From NCBI GenBank assembly GCA_030949325.1, contig JAUZSQ010000103.1, positions 1 to 48,724 of the forward strand: DNA of 48,724 nucleotides. Reading direction: 5' to 3'. Numbering within the stretch: the stretch's first letter is position 1; every line of letters begins with the position of its first letter. The translations under genes were made by a program, and so were the position numbers. This DNA is from Sulfurovum sp. Its GTDB lineage: Bacteria; Campylobacterota; Campylobacteria; Campylobacterales; Sulfurovaceae. Shown one piece after another: positions 19,173-31,100 of the stretch. Below the pieces are notes generated by a model, which made no database searches, had not been told where the DNA came from, and was given only the letters and a program-made list of their open reading frames with translations.

Positions 19173-19282
19173 GTATTATGCAAAAAATAAAATTGAATGA
19201 GCTAAGTGGGCGTTATTTATTTTATAAGACTGTTGTGCCTTTGGGCTTGTCAGGGAACTTTTTTGCTGGGAATCAGAGGTAA
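19169..19282 (+). pseudogene. direct repeat, copy 2: detached 3' end of a DmsC gene
   Basis: A 37-residue frame overlapping the MazF stop; its last 28 codons (19199-19282) encode ELSGRYLFYKTVVPLGLSG and NFFAGNQR, a diverged copy of the end of the fusion gene at 17702-17785. The differences are mostly third-position, so the fragment came from a once-functional homologue rather than a recent duplication. It carries no cofactor or membrane domain of its own and is probably a relic. Its AGAGG near the stop may serve as the ribosome site of the next gene. Confidence 0.75.
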
Positions 19283-19287
19283 TACAT

Positions 19288-19800
19288 TTGAAACAATTAA
19301 TTAAAAATCAAAATATAAAATTCGATACTCATCAGGCAGGTGATGGACAAGAAACAAACTTAAAAGGCTTACACTTAGAAAAAATATTACATAAGCCAAA
19401 AAATACAAAAATTAAATTTCATTTTTTTGAGAAAATACCTATTGAAAAACAAAATAATAATATTGATAAGAAACTTTTTAAAAAAATTCAAAGTGAAGTT
19501 AGTAAAGCTTTAAATAGAAATCCTCAAAAAACCAATGAATTAGGTGAATTAATTCTCAAGACTTTATATAGATATAAGACTCAAGGAATTGATGAAATAG
19601 ATGCATTAGAAGCAGTTAAAAACATTGCTGATTATTTTGACTTAAATGAAGACTTTATACGTAAAACTATTAAATATGGAAAAGATAATAAGATAATAGA
19701 AGTTACTACAACCCACCCCTCCAACGATACATCACAAAAACGCCACAACATAAAACAGACAAAAAATGATATAAGCATATCAAGTAGGAGAAGCAAATGA
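19288..19800 (+). CDS. hypothetical protein, 170 residues
   Basis: The frame begins with TTG at 19288, eight bases after AGAGG, and ends by overlapping the molybdopterin gene start by four bases. The product is Lys/Asn-rich and mostly helical, with no signal peptide or membrane segment. The most ordered part is GELILKTLYRYKTQGIDEID and LEAVKNIADYFDLNEDFIRK; the last 30 residues are basic and low-complexity and may be read-through of former intergenic DNA. I recognise no family. It is noticeably more AT-rich than its neighbours and sits inside the inserted block. It could be a chaperone-like accessory to the molybdoenzyme or cargo of the insertion; nothing in the sequence decides. Confidence 0.5.
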   Translation: MKQLIKNQNIKFDTHQAGDGQETNLKGLHLEKILHKPKNTKIKFHFFEKIPIEKQNNNIDKKLFKKIQSEVSKALNRNPQKTNELGELILKTLYRYKTQGIDEIDALEAVKNIADYFDLNEDFIRKTIKYGKDNKIIEVTTTHPSNDTSQKRHNIKQTKNDISISSRRSK

Positions 19801-22109
19801 CCATAACAAACAAAATAAAACAATTTCTAGGTACAGACATCAAAGTAGATAAATACGCACTTGTAGATGACCCCATTTTTGGGAAAGTCGCCAAGGAAAA
19901 TGCTCCTGATAAATGGGTGCGTTCTACTTGTGGTTATTGTGGTGTGGGGTGTGGGATGTATATTGGGGTGAAGGCTGGGAAGGCTGTGTATTCCAAGGGT
20001 GACCCTTTGCATTCTGTGAACTTTGGGACGCTTTGTCCTAAGGGATTGAGTGAACACAAGATGGTCTATGCTGATTCTCGTGTGCGTAATCCTCTTGTGC
20101 GTGAAAATGGAAAATTGGTGGCGAAGACTTGGGAAGAGACTTTTGAGCATACTTCAAAAGAGTTCAAACGCATTCAAGCCCAACATGGTAAAGGGGCTGT
20201 GGCTGTGCTTTCTACTGGGCAATTGCTCACCGAAGAATTTTATGCTTTGGGTAAATTTGTGCAATTGGGATTAGAGACCAATAATTATGATGGCAATACC
20301 ACGCTGTGTATGGCTTCGGCTGTGATGGGGTATAAACAAAGCTTTGGAAGCGATGGTCCTACGGGCTGTTATGAGGATTTTGAAAAGGCTGATGTGATTA
20401 TGCTCATTGGGGCAAATATCGCTGACAATCATCCGATTTTGAAGCTTCATATTGCCAAAATCCAAAAATCCTAAGATTATCGTCATTGACCCTCGCAAAT
20501 CCAAGACGGCTCAAATGGCTGATATTTTTGTGCCTTTGAAACCCCGTTCGGATTTGGCTTTGATTAATGGGCTTTGTTATATTATCTTTGAACAAGGTTG
20601 GGAAAATGAGAAGTTTATCGCAGAAAGAACGAATGGATATAGTGAATTTAAAAAGCATATTCTAGGGAATTATCCTCCTCAAGAAGTGGCAAATATTACG
20701 GGTATAGAAGTCAAAGAGCTTTATAACTTAGCCAAGATTTATGCTTCTGCTGATGCTGTGATGTCGGCGTGGACGATGGGAGTGAACCAAAGTAGCATTG
20801 GCACAGATACGGTGTCTGCGATTTGTAACTTGGCACTGATTACGGGCAATGTAGGGCGTGAGGGAGCGTCACCGATGTCGATTACGGGGCAGTGTAATGC
20901 TATGGGGACGCGTGAATTTGGTTTACTTCTTCACTCCCTGGGTATAGAAATTATGCATCGCAATCAGACAGACAAGATTTTGCTGATATTATTGCTGTAC
21001 CTGAAAGTCTCATTCCTCAAAAAAGGGGTTATGCCTATCCACAAATTATTGATGCCATTAACCGTGGAGAGATTAAGGCTCTTTGGGTCGTGGCTACCAA
21101 TCCACTTGTGAGTTATCCTGACCAAACTGCTCTGCGTAAAGCCCTCAAAAAGCTTGATATTTTAGTGGTGCAAGATTCTTTTATGTCTGATACGGCTGAG
21201 ATTGCCGATGTGGTTTTTGGGGCAGCGACATGGCTGAGAAAGAAGGCTGTTATACCAATTCTGAACGCCGTTGTAACTATGCCAAAAAAGCTGTTGAACC
21301 TTTGGGAGACTCTAAAGCTGACCTTGATATTGTCTTGGAGTTTTCTAAATATTTTGGAGACAAACATGCATTACTCTTCAAAAACCTCAAAACCCCTCGT
21401 GATGTCTTTAATGAAGTCAAACGCGTGAGTGAGGGGCGACTTTGTGATTATTCGCAAATGACTTATGAAAAGATAGAAAATCTAGGAGGCATACAGTGGC
21501 CTTGTAATAGCGATGCACCTGAAGGTACAAAGCGTCTTTATAGCCCTGATATGCCTTGTAAAACCAGCAATGGAAAAGCCAATTTATTGGCTGTAGATTG
21601 GATACCTTTGAGTGAAATGGCGTGTAAAGGTTTGCCTATTATACTCAATACGGGGCGTACTGTAGAGCAGTTTCATACGCGTACCAAAACAGGTACGGTA
21701 GGTATTTTGGATGCCTTAGCCCCTGAAGCATGGATAGATATGAGTCCCAAAGATGCCACAAAACTACAAGTCAAATCTGGTGACCGTATCGCCCTTTCGG
21801 GAACGCGTGGTCGTGTGGAAGATGTGGATAGTCAAACTCTCAGAGACTGTAAGAGAAGGCAATGTATTTGTGCCTTTTCACTATAATGAACAACTCATCA
21901 ACCTCATTACCCTACCTGAATTTGACCCCAAATCCTTTGAGCCTAATTATAAACAATGTGCCGTACAACTGCATTCGGAGAAAGTACCTGAGGGAATAGT
22001 GTATGAAGAGGTGGAGATTTCGGGATATTTGGAAGGGGTGAAAGTCTATGAAGATAGGGAAGAAGACGTGATAGAAAACGTCTATAGTCCTTCTTCTCTT
22101 CGCACATAA
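19797..22109 (+). CDS. NasA-type molybdopterin oxidoreductase catalytic subunit, four frame breaks
   Basis: About 770 residues spread over five overlapping frames. The four changes are one extra A at 20457-20460, one missing T at 20922-20924, one missing G at 21232-21233 and one extra G at 21826-21827. The net change is zero and each repair restores family sequence. The N-terminal [4Fe-4S] site reads CGYCGVGCG with GTLCPKG downstream. The molybdenum region (about 165-205) has GNTTLCMASAVMGYKQSF with Cys as the likely ligand, then GCYEDFEKADVIMLIGANIADNHPIL. The C-terminus carries the guanine-dinucleotide cofactor binding domain. This is closest to assimilatory nitrate reductases of the NasA/NarB kind. 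There is no Tat signal, so it should act on the cytoplasmic face, fed by the DmsB-DmsC fusion upstream. Substrate (nitrate or another oxo-compound) is inferred, not shown. Confidence 0.8.
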
Positions 22110-25100
22110 TAGAGTCCTATCATTCCAGTGAGTAACATAAGAATCAACATACTCCACTGTCCTAAAGTATCTCCAGAGTCGGAGCGTGTACCTTCGACTA
22201 TAAGGATTTTGGTTTTCGTAACAACTTCTCCTGCACTGTCTCTAATCGTATACGTAAAGCTGTCTTCTCCACTATACCCTCTATTAGGCACATAGCGTAA
22301 TCTATCATCCGTTAAATCAAACTCTGTATCTCCATCATCTAAAGTGACAGTACCATGACTAGGTTGTGTAAAGGATAAGAGTTCTTCACCCTCTTCTAGT
22401 ACCTCAAAGGTTACACCATTACTTGCTACCATTTGGGCTACAATAATAGTACTATTACGCGTCAGCACATTGCCTTGACTATCTGTCACGGTATAGCTAA
22501 AACTATCTTCTCCTACATAGCCATCTATTGGAACATAAATAAGAACATCATCACTGGTATCATTGGGCGTACCTCTATCATCAAGTGTGACAGTACCATG
22601 ACTAGGTTGCGTAAAGGATACCAAATTTTCTCCTGCTAAAAGAGGATTAATCGTAACACCTTGTGTACCTGACACAATGCCATCAAAGCTTGTACCTTCC
22701 TCAGGAGTTGGAATTGGAGTCGGCGTTGGTGTTGGAGTCGCTGTCCGATTTGGGTTTTCAATAATAGTACTGTCTCCCCCCTGCACTTGTCTCTGGATTA
22801 TCAGTATTGACACTTTGATTATAATCTACTTTCCCATCAGCATCATTATCCCAATTTGCACTCGCTTGATTTTCTACACTATTGAGTCTATCAGGCACCG
22901 TAGTACGGAAGGTAATCACCACTTCATTGACCGCTGTATCTTCTGTCACCAATCCAAAGTCTGCTGCTATCTGACCATTCCAAATCACTTTTCTTTGTAC
23001 AGAGTCATAGAAACATCCTGTGGCATTGGCATCAGTCGTTGAAGCTCCTCTCGCATCACAAAGTAATGTCCCTTCAATAAATGTCAAATCACTACTCAAT
23101 GGGTCTTCTACATGGACACTCATCGCACGAGCATTTCCATCATTTATCCATACCATTTTCCACTCAATCTCTGGCCAACCACCTGCATTACCTGTTTTTA
23201 AGGCACTAGGTGGGTCAAATACATTGCTAAATCTGTTGATTTCAACAAAATCATTGCCACTATCTGTTTCCCCTAAATCTATCGTCCCTGCAATAGTATT
23301 AATCATCGTGTTATCAGGTTTATCATCATCATCTCCACCTTCATTTTCACTTACATCATCATAGTCTGTAGGTTGTGTCTCTACAGCCACATAATCCCCA
23401 CGAGGTAGGCTAGTAAAGCTATAATCTCCATTACTATCAGTCGTCGTTGTATCAAATAATATCCCATCATCGCTATAGTTACCATCTCCATTGGGGTCAG
23501 TATAAAGCGCTATCGTGACATTAGGGAAATCCGTATCTCCATGGGTATCATTATTGGTATCTTTACTCACATGACCTGTCCAAATACCTGCAATAAAGAA
23601 TCCAAAATCCACTGTCATATTTCCATTGTCATCATCTGTACTATCTTGAGTATCTCCACTGTTTGTGATATTACTCTCTTCTGATGTAGGTTCAGCGTTA
23701 TTCTCCAAAGTAACAATCCCTGAAGTATAAATATTTCCATTTATCGTAGCGATATTTGAATCATTATCCTCATCTGTATTGGCATCAGCTACTTGTACAA
23801 GTGAAGGAATATATGCCCCTGTGACAGCACTCATATTCACTTCGACTTTATACTCCCCTATCAATAAATTATCAAAGAAATACGTACCATTTGCATCTGT
23901 CGTTTGTACAGCTACTCCTGTAACAGCTGAGCCATCCACTTCTACAAGTGTCACTCTTGCTCCTGCGATACCTAGCTCTGTAGCCTCTTGTATCCCATTA
24001 CCATTGATATCATCCCAAACCACAGACCCTAGGCTTACCACTGACGCGATATAATGACTTGGGTCACTATCATTGACATCTGCTCCCGTTGGTGGCGTAC
24101 CAATGACGGTTGCAATATTTTTATATTCACCTACTACAGCAATACCTGTAAGTTCACAAGTCATAGACTCTCCTACATCAAGAGAAGATTGAGGACAAGA
24201 TACATTTCCTTCTCTATCATCGCTTAGGCTTACATCCAATGCCACATTACCTGTATTTCGTACCACATAAGTCCATGTAATATTATCATCTTTATTCAAG
24301 ACCACAGCATCTACGGCATCATCAGCATCTATTCCATTGGTAGATTTTTCTACGTCTATCGCTGCACTTAATACAAGTGCTGTCAATACCTTATAGTGAC
24401 TTGGGTCAGTATCTGTCACCGTACCCCCATTAATAATATCTATACCTGTTACCGTTGCGATATTTTCATAATCTCCTACTACAGCTGTACTATTAATCTC
24501 TGTACAAACCATGGAAGCACCCACTGCCAAAGTACTAGAAGGACAAGTCACATTCCCCTCTCTATCATCAACCAAACTAATATTACTGAGATTGGTATCC
24601 CCTGTATTTCTCACAGTATACGTCCAAGTAACAAGGTCCGACTCATTCAATAGCACGGCATCTATAGCATCATCAGCATCTACACCATTGGTCGCTTTTT
24701 CTACATCTATGGTAGGTGCTGTAATGATTGGAGTAGGTACCGTATAATGACTAGGGTCGCTATCATACAATTTAATCCCTATAGGACTAGTCACTTCTAC
24801 AGAAGCAATATTTTCATAATCCCCTATCACTGCTGTACCATTAAGCGTACAAGTCATCGTTGCACCTACAGCCAAAATACTAGAAGGACAAGTGATACTA
24901 CCTTCCTTATTATCGCTTAGATTAATATCATGTAACGTCACATTTCCTGTATTATTCATCTCATATGTCCATGTAATCGCTTGACCATCTACCAAGTTTA
25001 CAGCATCAACTACGGCATCAGCATCTATCCCATTGGTAGATTTTTCTAGGACAATCTCTGGTAATTGTGAAATAGCTGTACTTTCATTTGCATCCTCGCT

Positions 25101-28100
25101 ACTGGTTTCATTCGTATCTATGCTAATGACATTGATTAAGTCCAAATTGGCATCGACATCTGCTTGGGTAGCCGTATAAGTAGCCGTATAAGTCCATGTC
25201 TCCCCTACATCTAATATACCATTGGTACTATTACTCTCTACTTCCGTACCCAATGTCCCTACTCCTGCTCCTGGATAGTTTTCTGTAGCATTAACCTCTG
25301 TAAGACTCAGCGTTCCTGTATTATTGACCTCAATCGTATAAGTCAAAATATCTCCAACCGAAGTAACTGGATTTGCTCCCCCTGTTTGCGTCTTAGTAAC
25401 ATTAAAACTTGCAATACCACTCACAGCTGTACTCTCATTGTCTTCTTTACTGCTGGTCTGATTACTCTCAATACTTATCACATTGATTAACTCTACTCCT
25501 GCATCTATATCAGCTTGTGTCGCCGTATAAGTAGCCGTATATGTCCATGTTTCACCTAGCTCCAAAATACTATCAGAAGTATTACTCTCAAGTGGAGTAC
25601 TGAGTGTACCTACTCCAAGCCCTGGATAATTTTCTGTAGGAGTGATACCTGTTAGTTTAACTGTCCCTATATTCGTCACGATAATAGTATAAGTAATCAC
25701 ATCATTCACTGCTGTAATTGGATTGAGTCCACCCGTTTGGGTTTTACTAACATTAAAATCAGAAAAACCAATACCCATATCCCACGTCCTATCATCAACA
25801 CCAGAATTCAAAGTAATCAACTCTGTACGAAGACTAGCATTCACATCCGAATCAATACTGTCATCACTGTTTCCATTGGCATCTTTAATTCCCAATACAT
25901 ATCCTATAGGTAGTGTAAAACCTATAACATATTCCGATGGTACTAATCCTGTGAAACTATAACTTCCATCAGTCGTAGTCACAGTACGAAGCACCGTCCC
26001 CGTACTATCATATAAAGTCACATCAATACTACCCGTATAATTAATATCTTCAGCCTCTTGAATACCATTAAGGTTTCTATCAAGCCAGATTCTGTCACCG
26101 ATAGATGCTAATTGATACACTCCCATATCCCAAGTCACATCATTCTCTCCTGAGATGAGTGTCGTGCTTTGGGTTCTTCCTGTTGCATTGACATCTGAGT
26201 TTGTATCTGTATCGGCTATGCCATCTGCTGGAGAAAGGTTATATCCTGCTGGTAGGGTAAATCCTACATAATACTCTCTAGGTGTAATCCCTGTAAAGAG
26301 ATATTCCCCATTACTGACTGTTTGGGTTTGGGCTACTGTACCATTGGCTTCATAAAGTGTGACATTCACATCTACACCTGAGAGATTGCTCTCCGTACCA
26401 TCTTGGATTCCATCTGCATTGGTATCTAACCAAATACGGTTACCGATACTTGCATCTGTATATATTCCCATATCCCAAGTGACATCATTCTCTCCTGAGA
26501 TGAGTATCGTGCTTTGGGTTCTTCCTGTTGCATTGACATCTGAGTTTGTATCTGTATCGGCTATGCCATCTGCTGGAGAAAGGTTATATCCTGCTGGTAG
26601 GGTAAATCCTACATAATACTCTCTAGGTGTAATCCCTGTAAATAGATATGACCCATTATTGACTGTTTGGGTTTGGGCTACTGTACCATTGGCTTCATAA
26701 AGTGTGACATTCACATCTACACCTGAGAGATTGCTCTCCGTACCATCTTGGATTCCATCTGCATTGGTATCTAACCAAATACGGTTACCAATACTTGCAT
26801 CTGTATATATTCCCATATCCCAAGTCACATCATTCTCTCCTGAGATGAGTGTCGTGCTTTGGGTTCTTCCTGTTGCATTGACATCTGAGTTTGTATCTGT
26901 ATCGGCTATGCCATCTGCTGGAGAAAGGTTATATCCTGCTGGTAGGGTAAATCCTACATAATACTCTCTAGGTGTAATCCCTGTAAAGAGATATGACCCA
27001 TTATTGACTGTTTGGGTTTGGGCTACTGTACCATTGGCTTCATAAAGTGTGACATTCACATCTACACCTGAGAGATTGCTCTCCGTACCATCTTGGATTC
27101 CATCTGCATTGGTATCTAACCAAATACGGTTACCAATACTTGCATCTGTATATATTCCCATATCCCAAGTGACATCATTCTCTCCTGAGATGAGTGTCGT
27201 GCTTTGGGTTCTTCCTGTTGCATTGACATCTGAGTTTGTATCTGTATCGGCTATGCCATCTGCTGGAGAAAGGTTATATCCTGCTGGTAGGGTAAATCCT
27301 ACATAATACTCTCTAGGTGTAATCCCTGTAAAGAGATATTCCCCATTACTGACTGTTTGGGTTTGGGCTACTGTACCATTGGCTTCATAAAGTGTGACAT
27401 TCACATCTACACCTGAGAGATTGCTCTCCGTACCATCTTGGAATCCATCTGCATTGGTATCTAACCAAATACGGTTACCGATACTTGCATCTGTATATAT
27501 TCCCATATCCCAAGTGACATCATTCTCTCCTGAGATGAGTATCGTGCTTTGGGTTCTTCCTGTTGCATTGACATCTGAGTTTGTATCGGTATCGGCTATG
27601 CCATCTGCTGGAGAAAGGTTATATCCTGCTGGTAGGGTAAATCCTACATAATACTCTCTAGGTGTAATCCCTGTAAAGAGATATTCCCCATTACTGACTG
27701 TTTGGGTTTGGGCTACTGTACCATTGGCTTCATAAAGTGTGACATTCACATCTACACCTGAGAGATTGCTCTCCGTACCATCTTGGATTCCATCTGCATT
27801 GGTATCTAACCAAATACGGTTACCAATACTTGCATCTGTATATATTCCCATATCCCAAGTGACATCATTCTCTCCTGAGATGAGTATCGTGCTTTGGGTT
27901 CTTCCTGTTGCATTGACATCTGAGTTTGTATCTGTATCGGCTATGCCATCTGCTGGAGAAAGGTTATATCCTGCTGGTAGGGTAAATCCTACATAATACT
28001 CTCTAGGTGTAATCCCTGTAAAGAGATATGCCCCATTACTGACTGTTTGGGTTTGGGCTACTGTACCATTGGCTTCATAAAGTGTGACATTCACATCTAC

Positions 28101-31100
28101 ACCTGAGAGATTGCTCTCCGTACCATCTTGGATTCCATCTGCATTGGTATCTAACCAAATACGGTTACCAATACTTGCATCTGTATATATTCCCATATCC
28201 CAAGTCACATCATTCTCTCCTGAGATGAGTGTCGTGCTTTGGGTTCTTCCTGTTGCATTGACATCTGAATTTGTATCTGTATCGGCTATGCCATCTGCTG
28301 GAGAAAGGTTATATCCTGCTGGTAGGGTAAATCCTACATAATACTCTCTAGGTGTAATCCCTGTAAAGAGATATGACCCATTATTGACTGTTTGGGTTTG
28401 GGCTACTGTACCATTGGCTTCATAAAGTGTGACATTCACATCTACACCTGAGAGATTGCTCTCCGTACCATCTTGGATTCCATCTGCATTGGTATCTAAC
28501 CAAATACGGTTACCAATACTTGCATCTGTATATATTCCCATATCCCAAGTCACATCATTCTCTCCTGAGATGAGTGTCGTGCTTTGGGTTCTTCCTGTTG
28601 CATTGACATCTGAGTTTGTATCTGTATCGGCTATGCCATCTGCTGGAGAAAGGTTATATCCTGCTGGTAGGGTAAATCCTACATAATACTCTCTAGGTGT
28701 AATCCCTGTAAATAGATATGACCCATTATTGACTGTTTGGGTTTGGGCTACTGTACCATTGGCTTCATAAAGTGTGACATTCACATCTACACCTGAGAGA
28801 TTGCTCTCCGTACCATCTTGGATTCCATCTGCATTGGTATCTAACCAAATACGGTTACCAATACTTGCATCTGTATATATTCCCATATCCCAAGTGACAT
28901 CATTCTCTCCTGAGATGAGTATCGTGCTTTGGGTTCTTCCTGTTGCATTGACATCTGAGTTTGTATCGGTATCGGCTATGCCATCTGCTGGAGAAAGGTT
29001 ATATCCTGCTGGTAGGGTAAATCCTACATAATACTCTCTAGGTGTAATCCCTGTAAAGAGATATTCCCCATTACTGACTGTTTGGGTTTGGGCTACTGTA
29101 CCATTGGCTTCATAAAGTGTGACATTCACATCTACACCTGAGAGATTGCTCTCCGTACCATCTTGGATTCCATCTGCATTGGTATCTAACCAAATACGGT
29201 TACCAATACTTGCATCTGTATATATTCCCATATCCCAAGTCAATTGGTCAGTATTTGAAACAACGGTAAAGGCATCGGTAGAGAGTGTCGTTGTATTGAC
29301 ATCTGAATCATTGTTATCTATTGTTGTGTCTTTTGGACTCACGCTATCATAACCTGATGGCATTGCAAAAGTAATCACATAACCACTCGCTGGTTTTACA
29401 TCGCTGAAGAGGTAGCTTCCATTGACTGCTGTGGTCGTATAAGTGTTCGTTCCGTTGGTCATACTGACTTCAACATTCACGCTAATATTAACTTCACCAT
29501 TGTCTTGGATACCATTGGCATTGGTATCATGCCATATACGGTCTCCTACATTTACAGGTTTATAGATACCTGCGTCTGTGTCGTTATTGTCTTCATTGGA
29601 TACAAGGGTTACAGAGCTTGAATAGCCTGAGGCATTTACATCTGAATTATTTGCATTGCTACTGCCACTTACATTTTTATCTGTAAAGATATATCCTGTA
29701 GGCAAGGTCGTCTCATCAAAGACGACATAATAACTTTCTGGTCTCAATTCATCAAAGTGATAATATCCATTGCTATCTGTTATATTTGTATCTACGAGAC
29801 TATTATTTACATCATAATAAAGTCTCACCGTCACACCTGAAACATTGCCTTCTCCAACATCTTGAATCCCATTGGCATTGTCATCATACCATACTCTATT
29901 TCCTAATGAAGCTGGACGGTAAAACCCTGCATCAAGTGACCCATTGTCTTCGCCTGAAAACATTGTGGGTGTCTCTTGGATAGTAGTATTTAGTGCTACT
30001 ATATCTGAATCCAAAGTATCATCAAGTCCTGCGTCTGTGGTCGTTATTAAATAAGCTTTTCCGACACTTGGAAGATTACTAAACTGCACACTATAAGTAT
30101 GGTTTGGTTTTAAATCATAACTTGCATTAAAATCATAAAAACCATTACCATCTGTTGAATCTGTAATCGCTGTTACCGTACCATCTATGACCAAAGTTAC
30201 AAGTACATTTTCTATACCTAGTTCTCCACTATCTTGGATTCCATCTGCATTGCTATCTTCCCATACATAGTTTCCTATGGTTACTGGCTCATATACTCCT
30301 GCGTCAAGAGTAAGATTGTCTTCTCCTGAAATCATATTGGGTGTAGGGGCTGTAGCTCCTGTCGTAGCATTGGCATCTGAATCGGCTGTATCATCTACAA
30401 TATTATCTTGAAGTGTAAATCTATAATTATTTCCTGCTGTATTTAAGGCTGTCAAGTCAAATACTACATGATACTTATGCCCTGGGGTTAATCCACTAAA
30501 GAGATATTCTCCATTTACATTGGTTATATTGTTATCTCCTGTAGCTACATTGTCTTGATAAAGTGATACATCCACCCCTGAAAGATTGGACTCTCCACTG
30601 TCTTGACTACCATCGTAATTTTTATCTATCCATACTCTGTCTCCGACGCTTACCGTATTATAGACTCCCATATCCCAAGTCAATTGGTCAATTGCTGATA
30701 CTACTGTAAAGGCATCGGTAGAGAGTGTCGTTGTATTGACATCTGAATCATTGTTATCATTTGTTGTGTCTTTTGGACTCACGCTATCATAACCTGATGG
30801 CATCGCAAACGTAATCACATAATTACTCGCTGGTTTAACCAATGGGAATAGGTATTCGCCATTGACTGCTGTGGTCGTATAAGTGTTCGTTCCGTTAGTC
30901 ATATTGACTTCAACATTCACACTAATATTAACTTCACCATTGTCTTGGATACCATTGGCATTGGTATCATGCCATATACGGTCTCCTACATTTACAGGTT
31001 TATAGATACCTGCGTCTGTGTCGTTATTGTCTTCATTGGATACAAGGGTTACAGAGCTTGAATAGCCTGAGGCATTTACATCTGAATTATTTGCATTGCT

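Noticed and set aside
26122..29226. Regularly spaced repeats resembling a CRISPR or satellite array
   Set aside because: The period is 345 bp, the whole unit is repeated with no unique spacer, and it is in frame as one protein module.
26359..29352. A series of 85-residue plus-strand frames, one per repeat unit
   Set aside because: They are antisense shadows of the repeat coding sequence, with no ribosome site or family resemblance.
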